Of a DNA stretch of 64,000 bases, positions 50,897-57,629 are shown in pieces. The stretch's first letter is position 1. Every line of letters starts with the position of its first letter. The notes beneath the pieces were generated by a model. The model searched no databases, was not told the DNA's origin, and saw nothing but the letters and a program-made list of their open reading frames with translations. The position numbers and the translations under genes are program-made. Source of the stretch: Methanothrix harundinacea 6Ac (GTDB lineage: Archaea > Halobacteriota > Methanosarcinia > Methanotrichales > Methanotrichaceae). The stretch lies in NCBI RefSeq assembly GCF_000235565.1, contig NC_017527.1, forward strand, positions 1,240,001 through 1,304,000. Reading direction: 5' to 3'.

Positions 50897-50982
50897 CGCT
50901 AGGTTCAGGGCCTAGTCTCGCAGGAGTTCGTGGGTTCGAATCCCATCCCCCGCACCAATTAACCTTTACTGATATCGATTTT
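50897..50982 (+). repeat. attR: distal copy of the element's 86-bp direct repeat
   Basis: Matches 41717-41802 with two mismatches; contains the 3' half of tRNA-Leu with its encoded CCA. The 5' half of the tRNA is absent here, so this copy cannot make a tRNA. Confidence 0.93.
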
Positions 50983-50988
50983 ATTCTC

Positions 50989-51266
50989 TCAGCGGAAGAA
51001 ATCTTTTCGATGGCTCAAGCCGCGTTGGGCCTCTTTGCTCAGCTCTTCCTCTGTCAGATCGAAGGCGTCGATGCCGTAATCGGCGAGCTTCAACAGGAAA
51101 AGTGTGCGGGGGATGCCAGCGAGCCTGGCGGCGGCTCCCGACGATAGCCTCCCCATCTCGAAGAGCTTGGCCGCCGCTGCCATCCGGATCTTCCGGCCCA
51201 GCTCCTCGGGATCGAGCTTCAGGACTCGAAGGCCTCGTCAGGAACGTGAAACGCTATTTCGACCAT
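50989..51266 (-). pseudogene. UPF0175-type antitoxin, frameshifted
   Basis: The main frame (stop at 50989) reads [20 protein letters not shown], then [20 protein letters not shown], a good UPF0175 antitoxin core; the first in-frame ATG is at 51181-51183. The expected N-terminus, [15 protein letters not shown], is in another frame from ATG 51264-51266 and hits TGA. Adding one base near 51225-51230 (TTCGA to TTCCGA) would join them as ...[13 protein letters not shown]. The partner toxin is not seen nearby. Confidence 0.7.
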
Positions 51267-51300
51267 ATTATATAATCTCTTCCAATAGGGGGCAAACGCC

Positions 51301-51523
51301 TCAGACGGAGATTTCGACGCATCTCGCGGTGGTGGTTGGCTCGGGTATGGGGAGGTTGTCTTCTTTCAGGCCCTCCAGATGAAGCTCTATCGCTTTTCTC
51401 ATCAGCTCCGCCGTCTCCTCTCCAGTCTTGCCGGCTGCGACCACGCCGGGAAGGTCCGGGCAGTATGCGAGAGTAATTTCGCTCACCCTTCTCGATGATG
51501 ATTGCATATCTGGCTCGGGTCAT
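51301..51523 (-). pseudogene. HicB-like antitoxin, frameshifted
   Basis: The N-terminal part from ATG 51521-51523 (MTRARYAIIIEKGERNYS) and the remainder (AYCPDLPGVVAAGKTGEETA, ELMRKAIELHLEGLKEDNLP) are in different frames; one extra base near 51478-51481 separates them. Joined, they give a normal HicB fold (IIIEKGExNYSAYCPDLPGVVAAG) of about 74 residues. AGGAGA lies seven bases before the ATG. HicA toxin is absent. Confidence 0.75.
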
Positions 51524-51868
51524 CTTCAATCTCCTTTAGGTCCGCCTGCTTTTATGTGCTTTTAAGGGTTGGGTGGGAGGACTTAGATCGCCGCCGTCGG
51601 GACGAGGGTCTCGGGGGCGTTCCCGCCGCCTCGACCGCAGAGCCGGGATCGGCGCCGATCACCTCGGAGGCGCGCCTGTATCGGGTGATCGCCATCGCCG
51701 TCGTCGGCTGGTCGACCATCGGGGTGGTCGGGCTTCTCTTCGATGAGGGCAGTACCCGAATCTTTTGTCTGTTGAGGAGAAGGAGCGGCTTCTGAGGATA
51801 GAAGTTAGTATGAATTTAATAGTATTAATCTCAACTCAGTGGCTCAAAAGTAGCGGTTTATAACAAAA
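51524..51868. other. Gap between antitoxin remnants and the caspase-phosphorylase gene; no confident gene
   Basis: A plus-strand frame is open from about 51502 to 51795 (hydrophobic YRVIAIAVVGWSTIGVVGLL near its end), but it overlaps the hicB remnant and lacks a good start. Near 51760-51800 another frame reads NLLSVEEKERLLRIE, reminiscent of small addiction-module antitoxins, without a start. Best taken as decayed accessory sequence. Confidence 0.4.
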
Positions 51869-54796
51869 CTACAAAATAGAATAATTCACCATATTTTTAT
51901 AGAACTTTTCAGCATACTCCTTAACCATCCTCTTTGAGCTGAAATGCGACCCTGTATTCATAGTTGCTTCTTTCATCACATTGACCCAACTCCTAGGCAC
52001 ACCTCCGTCATCCACCCTATAGTAGAGAGGTACAACTTCCTTTTCCAGTATATCGTATATAGTGGCTGCATCCTCGTCATCCCTGACACTCTCGTCGATA
52101 TCCTTAGCTCCCTCGAAGCCCCATCCGTTCTTGCCGTTATATCCCTCAACCCACCAACCACCGAATATGCTGATCTGTGGAACACCGTTGAGTGATGCCA
52201 TCATCCCACTAGTTCCACATGCTTCCATTGAAGGTATTGGATTGTTTAACCACAAGTCCACACCACGTAGCATATACTGAGCAATGTATTGATCGTAGTC
52301 TTCTACGAATGCAATCCTTCCCCCAAAGTCCTTGTTTGAGGCCACATTTAAGATCTGTTGTAAGAGGATCTTTCCATACTGGTCATCGGGATGGGCTTTG
52401 CCTGCAAAAATGATCTGGACCGGCCTGTAAGGGTCTGTTAAAATTTTCCTGAGTCTTTCCAAATCTCGGAATATAAGTGTCGCCCTATTGTAAGAAGCGA
52501 ATTGGTGTACAAAACCTATAGTAAGAACATTCGGGTCGAGCATAACACCAAAAGGCGTAATGGTCTTTGGATTTGGTTCGTTACACGAGTACCAGTTCTT
52601 CCTAGCCCTCTCTGTGATTTCGTTAAGTAGCTTCAATTTCATACGTCGATGATGCTTCCACAAGACCGCGTCAGGAATCTCGTCCATCAGCTCCCAAATC
52701 CGGGGGTCGTCATGTTCTTCCAACCATCCCCTACCAAGATATTTGTTGAAAATTTTGTTTCCTAAATCACGATCTATCCAAGTGGGAACGTGGATTCCGT
52801 TGGTTACGTTATCAATTGGAAGTTCGTCATTAGGATAGTCGGACCAGAAGTTGCGCCACATATCTATAACTATTTCCTGATGTCGTTTACTGACGCAATT
52901 GCGATAGGCGGACATACGCAGGGCGAAAGCGGTCATGTCAAAGCCGCTGGCCGGGTCTCTGGGATCGATCCCGAGTTTGAAGAAATCCTCACAACTTATT
53001 CCAAGGAGTCGGATATACGTCCTAAAATATTTATCCATCAGCTGGAACGAAAATTTATCCTGATTTGCAGGAACCAGTGTATGGGTAGTGAAAAGCGTTG
53101 TCTTCTTAACCACTTCTTCAGCTTCCTCACGTCTGCTGCCCGTTTCAATCCGTTCTCTTAGTCTCTCTAGGATGGCGAAGGCAGGTTGACCCTCGTTAAG
53201 GTGGATTATTGAGGGTTCAATCCCCAAAGCTTTCAATACCCTGACTCCACCGATGCCTAGGACGATATCTTGCCTCAGCTTCTGTTCAGAGTCCCTGGTA
53301 TGAATTCTGTTCGATATTATCTGGTCTTCGGGTTCGTTGGCGTCGACAGCAGTATCCATAAGGTAGAGATCGGCTCTTCCTACTTGGACCTTCCAAACCG
53401 CGACATATATCGGTTTTTCTAATGCTGAAATCTCCACAAGGAGGGGGTCTCCGTTTTCGTCCAGTAGCTTCTTAACAGGAGCGTTCTCTCTCTCTAACCT
53501 CTCACAGGCACCTGCTTGCCATCCGTCGGATGTGATCCTTTGGAGGAGATACCCCTCTGGGTACATGAAGCCAACTCCAACAATGGGAACCCCGAGATCG
53601 CTGCACTCCTTCAGATAGTCTCCCGCCAGAAAACCAAGACCATCCGCATAGACTGGAAGGGCATGATGCAGACCATACTCTGCAGAAAAGTATGCAATCT
53701 TACAATCCTTTGGATCTGCAACGTTAGTTTTGAACCATCCGCTTGCAGGGTCCATTCCTCTCTCAAACTTGGCCATAACTGCATCGTAGTACCTCAAAAA
53801 ACGGGGGTCCATAGACGCGAGCTTGAAGACGCCGTCGTCGAGCTCGTGCATCATCTTGACGGGGTTATGGCCGTTTCGGCTCCAAGCCGCCCGACCGCCA
53901 AGCATTATGAAAAGCTCTCTTCCTTCGGGATGCCAGCTCCACCACAGGTTGTAGGCTAGATTGCCCAAATTACGTATCCTATCAGGAATATGCGTAAAAG
54001 TCTGCTTCAAGGTATAACGTGGAGACAGTCGGGCATTATTCTCAATAACAATGCTTCTGACTTTAAAATTACTATTGTGAGCAAGTACTACCTCACCGCG
54101 CACGTTCAGTGCCCACTTCATCGGTATTTGTTTTCGATCTAATTTCATTTGCTCTTGGATATAAGAGTAAATGCCATCCATTGTGATATCGCCATTATTG
54201 TTAGCAGCACCCCAACTTCGAATACCTTCAACTAAGTGCTTTGTAAATATACCATTATTCTCTGATTCACTCTCCCAAGATTGCTGAATACTAGTTGAAG
54301 AGGTTAGGATGTAAGTACCGCTCGTTTCTTTAAACAGCGATGTTAGTTGTTCGTCGACGCTACCGCGGCTAAGTTCGTCACCAGCCAAACCACTATAGCA
54401 GCAATCTAAAATTATAATCACATTATTAACATATGAATCATCTATAAATCCCTTTATATTTTCTATTGGAATAGATGTTGATTTTAAAAGACTTATATCG
54501 GTATTAGCGGTAGCAAGGTGAAGCTTTCCAGCACGGTCTTGTTTACCGTGGCCCGAATAATAAATCAAAACTAAATCGTATTTACTGGCTTTTTTGAAGA
54601 CTTTTTCCATCTCTTTCATAATTTCGAAATTATCACAATTCTCTAACGGCAAAGTTTCAGAGAAATTTCCATAATCCTTGGAAATGAGCACTTCGTTGAA
54701 ATCTTTTACATCATTTACAGGACACTTCAAGTTATGCAAGTTAGAGTCCTGGAATTGACTACTAGCAATCAAAACAGCGTAACGATTTTCATTCAT
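51869..54796 (-). CDS. Caspase-like (C14) protease fused to a degenerate alpha-glucan phosphorylase
   Basis: 975 aa. Residues 1-245 form a caspase/metacaspase-like domain: MNENRYAVLIASSQFQDSNL, the His in LIYYSGHGKQD (His83) and the Cys in IIILDCCYSGLAGDE (Cys133), so the dyad looks intact. Residues about 265-975 are a complete alpha-glucan phosphorylase fold of the short (TIGR02094-type) class: LGNLAYNLWWSWHPEGRELF, IAYFSAEYGLHHALPVYADG, NVTNGIHVPTWI, IFAGKAHPDDQYGK. However, Met866 stands where the PLP-binding Lys should be (EACGTSGMMASLNG), GFVHQFASYNRA replaces GFARRFATYKRA, and NEGQPAF and PANQD have lost their His. The phosphorylase is probably not catalytic. Start overlaps the upstream membrane-protein gene. 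Confidence 0.85.
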   Translation of the reverse strand: MNENRYAVLIASSQFQDSNLHNLKCPVNDVKDFNEVLISKDYGNFSETLPLENCDNFEIMKEMEKVFKKASKYDLVLIYYSGHGKQDRAGKLHLATANTDISLLKSTSIPIENIKGFIDDSYVNNVIIILDCCYSGLAGDELSRGSVDEQLTSLFKETSGTYILTSSTSIQQSWESESENNGIFTKHLVEGIRSWGAANNNGDITMDGIYSYIQEQMKLDRKQIPMKWALNVRGEVVLAHNSNFKVRSIVIENNARLSPRYTLKQTFTHIPDRIRNLGNLAYNLWWSWHPEGRELFIMLGGRAAWSRNGHNPVKMMHELDDGVFKLASMDPRFLRYYDAVMAKFERGMDPASGWFKTNVADPKDCKIAYFSAEYGLHHALPVYADGLGFLAGDYLKECSDLGVPIVGVGFMYPEGYLLQRITSDGWQAGACERLERENAPVKKLLDENGDPLLVEISALEKPIYVAVWKVQVGRADLYLMDTAVDANEPEDQIISNRIHTRDSEQKLRQDIVLGIGGVRVLKALGIEPSIIHLNEGQPAFAILERLRERIETGSRREEAEEVVKKTTLFTTHTLVPANQDKFSFQLMDKYFRTYIRLLGISCEDFFKLGIDPRDPASGFDMTAFALRMSAYRNCVSKRHQEIVIDMWRNFWSDYPNDELPIDNVTNGIHVPTWIDRDLGNKIFNKYLGRGWLEEHDDPRIWELMDEIPDAVLWKHHRRMKLKLLNEITERARKNWYSCNEPNPKTITPFGVMLDPNVLTIGFVHQFASYNRATLIFRDLERLRKILTDPYRPVQIIFAGKAHPDDQYGKILLQQILNVASNKDFGGRIAFVEDYDQYIAQYMLRGVDLWLNNPIPSMEACGTSGMMASLNGVPQISIFGGWWVEGYNGKNGWGFEGAKDIDESVRDDEDAATIYDILEKEVVPLYYRVDDGGVPRSWVNVMKEATMNTGSHFSSKRMVKEYAEKFYKNMVNYSIL

Positions 54797-55166
54797 ATTC
54801 AGACGTCCCTAAAAACTCGCTTGCTTTTTTGAACGTCTCTTCTATCTGATCCGAACGCATGTTTTTCGCACTTATAGATAATTCAGCTCCATCACTTCGA
54901 TGTATGTTCAATTCCAAGGACGATTCTCTTTCAAAATATGATTTTAACACGCCAAATAATGCAGCTAAGGCTCCAAATTTTATAGAATATAAAAGAATTA
55001 CTCCTAGCGTGATCGGTTCTCCCTTAGCCTTTTCGTTTATTGAACCTTCTGGCAATTTTGCATCTATATCAGTCTCTCTAGAGATCGACTTGAATAAATC
55101 TGCCGCTAATACCTGGAGATCTTCATCGACAAGCTCCTCGGATGAAACAACAAGTTTTACAGCCAT
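54789..55166 (-). CDS. EACC1-like small membrane partner of the caspase fusion
   Basis: 125 aa. Soluble N-terminus (MAVKLVVSSEELVDEDLQVL, AADLFKSISRETDIDAKLPE), one hydrophobic helix (TLGVILLYSIKFGALAALFG, about residues 53-72) and a C-terminal strand-turn-strand (SSLELNIHRSDGAELSISAK) with the x-D-G-x turn typical of EACC1, the effector-associated constant component found before caspase, trypsin and other effectors in NTP-dependent conflict systems. Its 3' end overlaps the fusion gene by 8 bp, so they are translated together. EACC1 is expected to tether or switch the effector. The family call rests on size, topology and context. Confidence 0.6.
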   Translation of the reverse strand: MAVKLVVSSEELVDEDLQVLAADLFKSISRETDIDAKLPEGSINEKAKGEPITLGVILLYSIKFGALAALFGVLKSYFERESSLELNIHRSDGAELSISAKNMRSDQIEETFKKASEFLGTSEYE

Positions 55167-55544
55167 CTAATCATCCCTCTTTAGCTTATTCATATTAAGA
55201 CTTACTCAGCTGATTAGGCAGAACTTACTTTCTCCAAGCGAGAAACTTGATATTATGCCTACGGATAAGTCATCCCAATAAGTGATATTAGTAGCACTAC
55301 AAGTTCACAGCACACAATTTAACCGCGTGACTGTCATGCGATCTTTTCATATAGAATATTAAAAATATATTCATCTCTTATATATCTTATTTGTTTAACA
55401 TTATCCTTGAGATGATTACGACAATACTGATTTTCTGTCTATATAGCTATGTTCTGATAAAGAAAATTTACCAACAACAGATTTATGATATAAAAATTGA
55501 GTTGTGAGCTCTAAAAGCCCTCCTTTTAGATCTAGCTAGCACCC
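55167..55544. other. AT-rich intergenic region between tyrS and the caspase operon
   Basis: Holds the promoter of the minus-strand caspase operon and the 3' region of tyrS. Apart from one small plus-strand reading frame (55412-55507, listed) nothing gene-like is visible. Its low GC content matches the caspase operon rather than tyrS. Confidence 0.5.
55412..55507 (+). CDS. Possible 31-aa hydrophobic peptide
   Basis: MITTILIFCLYSYVLIKKIY then QQQIYDIKIEL. A single membrane-spanning helix followed by a charged tail, with a TATA-like ttatatat (about 55378-55385) at about 30 bp, which would give a leaderless mRNA. Type I-toxin-like in size and shape, but AT-rich DNA often yields such frames by chance, so support is weak. 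Confidence 0.25.
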   Translation: MITTILIFCLYSYVLIKKIYQQQIYDIKIEL

Positions 55545-56498
55545 TCACCCCATCTTCTCCCTCACCGGCTCCAAAATCGCGTTCAGATGCTCCACGGCGC
55601 TCTTCTTGAGGTCCAGGGGGTGCATCTTCCCGGCGAGGTAGTCCGCCTCCAGCGCCTCGTACTTATCGTACGTCACGTCGCCGCCGAACTTCTCGGGCCG
55701 CCTTATGGTGACCGCCCCCAGGCGGGGGAGGATGTGGTACTTGAAGAGCTCGGTGACGGGGTTTCCTTCGATATCTTTGGCGGGGCAGTAGGCGGAGATG
55801 ATCTTCTTCTCCAGGTCCTCGGCGGAGTCGTCGACGGAGATGTAGTTTCCCTTCGAGGAGGACATCTTCCCGCCGTTGAGGCCGGAGATTATCGGCGTGT
55901 GGAGGCAGACCGGCGGCTGCAGGCCGAGCTTGGGCATCTCTTCTCTAGCCAGCATGTGGATCTTCCTCTGGTCGATCCCCCCGACGGCGAGGTCGACTCT
56001 GAGGGCCGCGATGTCCACCGCCTGCATCAGGGGGTAGATCATCTGGGAGACGTGGGGGTTGTCCATGTTCCTGCCCACCTCGTCCATCGATCGGCGGGCG
56101 CGGTTGAGGGTGGTGTTTCGCGCCATCTTCAGGACGTTCTTGACGTACTCCGGCTCCAGCTGGTAGTCGGTCCCGTAGACGAACTCCGTCTTTTCTGGGT
56201 CGAGGCCGAGGGCTATGAAGCAGTCGCGGTTGTAGTCGGCGGTCGCCCTCACCTCTTCCAGGGTCCCCTTCTCGTTGAGGTAGGCGTGGAGGTCGGCGAG
56301 GAGGACGACTACCTGAAATCCGGCGGCCTGGAGGTCGATCAGCTTGTTTGCGGTGAGCATGTGGCCCATGTGGACCTTTCCGCTCGGCTCGTACCCGACG
56401 TACCCCCTCGGCCTCTCCTTCGCCTCCATCAGCGCCTTCAGCTCGTCGAGGGTCACGACCTCCTCTGCGTTCCTGATCACCAGCTCAAGCCTCTCCAA
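55545..56498 (-). CDS. tyrS: Tyrosyl-tRNA synthetase
   Basis: 317 aa, the length of archaeal TyrRS. The class I signatures are GKVHMGHMLTANKL (HIGH-type) and KMSSSKGNYISVDD (KMSKS-type); the Tyr-binding segments YGTDYQLEPEYVKNVLKMAR and MQAVDIAALRVDLAVGGIDQ are present. It charges tRNA-Tyr. The GC-rich codon use marks it as core chromosome, in contrast to the adjacent caspase operon. Confidence 0.95.
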   Translation of the reverse strand: MERLELVIRNAEEVVTLDELKALMEAKERPRGYVGYEPSGKVHMGHMLTANKLIDLQAAGFQVVVLLADLHAYLNEKGTLEEVRATADYNRDCFIALGLDPEKTEFVYGTDYQLEPEYVKNVLKMARNTTLNRARRSMDEVGRNMDNPHVSQMIYPLMQAVDIAALRVDLAVGGIDQRKIHMLAREEMPKLGLQPPVCLHTPIISGLNGGKMSSSKGNYISVDDSAEDLEKKIISAYCPAKDIEGNPVTELFKYHILPRLGAVTIRRPEKFGGDVTYDKYEALEADYLAGKMHPLDLKKSAVEHLNAILEPVREKMG

Positions 56499-56822
56499 AA
56501 GATATCACCACCCCCCCCAGAGGAGAGGGGATGTATAACGCTTTTGGTTCCTCTGGGCGGAAGGCCAAAATTTGCCGGCTCCGAGCCATCGGCGCCGTTT
56601 TCTGCGGAGGCGCCCTCGAAGTCAGGGCGGTCGAGGTGGCGGAGTCGAGGAGGGAGGGTCTGGTTGAGGGGGGAGGATATGGTGAGATGATGAGATGACC
56701 ATATGAAGAGAAGATGAGATTATGAGAAGATGAGATGAGGTGACCAGATGAAGAGATGAGGATACATCGACCTTGAAGGCGGGTTTATGCGGCGGCCGAA
56801 GGCTCCGGGGGACGGCGGGAAA

Positions 56823-56831
56823 GGGTTATTA
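56823..56831 (+). promoter_or_regulatory. Promoter motif GGGTTATTA of small membrane protein 1
   Basis: Within cgggaaagggttatta; the same extended motif (gaaagggttat, or gaaatcgttat) recurs before the two paralogues at 57134 and 57415 with constant spacing to their start codons. Confidence 0.55.
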
Positions 56832-56855
56832 CCCGCCTCCCCAAAACGGGAGGGC

Positions 56856-57110
56856 ATGAGGCCGAAGGAGCTGGGGAAGGGGAGGAGGAGGGCCAGGGAT
56901 GCGGATCGCAGCGCGGATCTCGATACGGATCGGCCAGCGGCCCCGACGGAGTTGGGAGAGGAGAGGAGGAAGGAGAAGACGGTGGGCCTCCTCTTCCTCG
57001 CCCTCCTCTTCGCCCTGATCTTCTGGGATGCGTTCTGGTTCCTCTCCAAGTTCCTCCTCGCCTTCGTCATCGTCTACATCCTCTATCTCGGATTGAGGTC
57101 TCGATCCTGA
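56856..57110 (+). CDS. Small membrane protein (paralogue 1 of 3)
   Basis: 84 aa from ATG 56856 (GGGAGG upstream). A charged N-terminus (MRPKELGKGRRRARDADRSA) leads to two adjacent hydrophobic helices, LLFLALLFALIFWDAFWFLS and KFLLAFVIVYILYLGL, with a basic end. It is similar to the next two genes in the helical hairpin and the V-Y-x-x-Y-L-x-L-R end. Own promoter (GGGTTATTA at 56823-56831, 33 bp before ATG). Confidence 0.6.
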   Translation: MRPKELGKGRRRARDADRSADLDTDRPAAPTELGEERRKEKTVGLLFLALLFALIFWDAFWFLSKFLLAFVIVYILYLGLRSRS

Positions 57111-57133
57111 TCCAGGCCCGTCCCAGACGGAAA

Positions 57134-57142
57134 GGGTTATCA
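57134..57142 (+). promoter_or_regulatory. Promoter motif GGGTTATCA of small membrane protein 2
   Basis: Embedded in cggaaagggttatca, 33 bp upstream of the ATG at 57167. Matches the motif of its neighbours. Confidence 0.55.
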
Positions 57143-57166
57143 GAAGGCAGGGCCCACCTCCCGGCC

Positions 57167-57349
57167 ATGAGATGCAGAATGGCGGGCAGATCGGGCAGGA
57201 TCCGGAGCCGCGAGCAGAAGATCATCCTCCTGGTCCTGGCGGTGGTGATCGTCGCCCTCCTCTGGAACTTCCTGGGGGTCATCCTCCGGCTCATCCTCTT
57301 CGCCGCCGTCGTCTACCTGGTCTACCGCCTCCTCCAGAGCTGGACCTGA
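57167..57349 (+). CDS. Small membrane protein (paralogue 2 of 3)
   Basis: 60 aa from ATG 57167; an ATG four codons later is an alternative, but 57167 keeps the promoter spacing of its paralogues. Basic N-terminus (MRCRMAGRSGRIRSREQK), helical hairpin IILLVLAVVIVALLWNFLGV and ILRLILFAAVVYLVYRLLQS. Promoter GGGTTATCA at 57134-57142, 33 bp before the ATG. Membrane function unknown. Confidence 0.6.
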   Translation: MRCRMAGRSGRIRSREQKIILLVLAVVIVALLWNFLGVILRLILFAAVVYLVYRLLQSWT

Positions 57350-57414
57350 CGGCGGAATGGCGAAATAGGAGATTCTGGTCCCTAAGGAGATCGGTCGGAA
57401 AATCGTAACGGAAA

Positions 57415-57423
57415 TCGTTATCA
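57415..57423 (+). promoter_or_regulatory. Promoter motif TCGTTATCA of small membrane protein 3
   Basis: Embedded in acggaaatcgttatca, 32 bp upstream of the ATG at 57447. Slightly diverged (TCG for GGG) from the other two. Confidence 0.5.
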
Positions 57424-57446
57424 ACTGAAGGGTGATAACTGGAGCC

Positions 57447-57629
57447 ATGCCTCGTCAGATTTCGGCCGGGGCGGGGGGGAGCCGCTCCCTCGCAAAGAAC
57501 GCCCTCCTCCTCGTCCTCGCCTTCATAGTCGCCGTCCTCCTCTGGAACGTCATAGGCTTTCTAGCCGGGATAGCGATCTTCGCTCTTGTCGTGTACGTCG
57601 TATACCTCGTCCTCCGGCGCCACCTCTGA
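57447..57629 (+). CDS. Small membrane protein (paralogue 3 of 3)
   Basis: 60 aa from ATG 57447. MPRQISAGAGGSRSLAKN then ALLLVLAFIVAVLLWNVIGF and LAGIAIFALVVYVVYLVLRR. Shares L-L-W-N-x-x-G and V-Y-x-V-Y with paralogue 2. Promoter TCGTTATCA at 57415-57423, 32 bp before the ATG. The last 80 bp overlap the 3' end of the convergent mobA gene. Confidence 0.6.
   Translation: MPRQISAGAGGSRSLAKNALLLVLAFIVAVLLWNVIGFLAGIAIFALVVYVVYLVLRRHL

Noticed and set aside
51502-51795. Plus-strand 97-codon frame with a hydrophobic segment
   Set aside because: It overlaps the hicB remnant, lacks a ribosome-binding site, and its length can arise by chance in GC-rich DNA; kept only as a gap description.
55587-56690. 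Long plus-strand frame of 367 codons opposite tyrS
   Set aside because: It runs antisense to tyrS, whose signatures are complete. It arises from GC-rich codon bias; composition is not protein-like.
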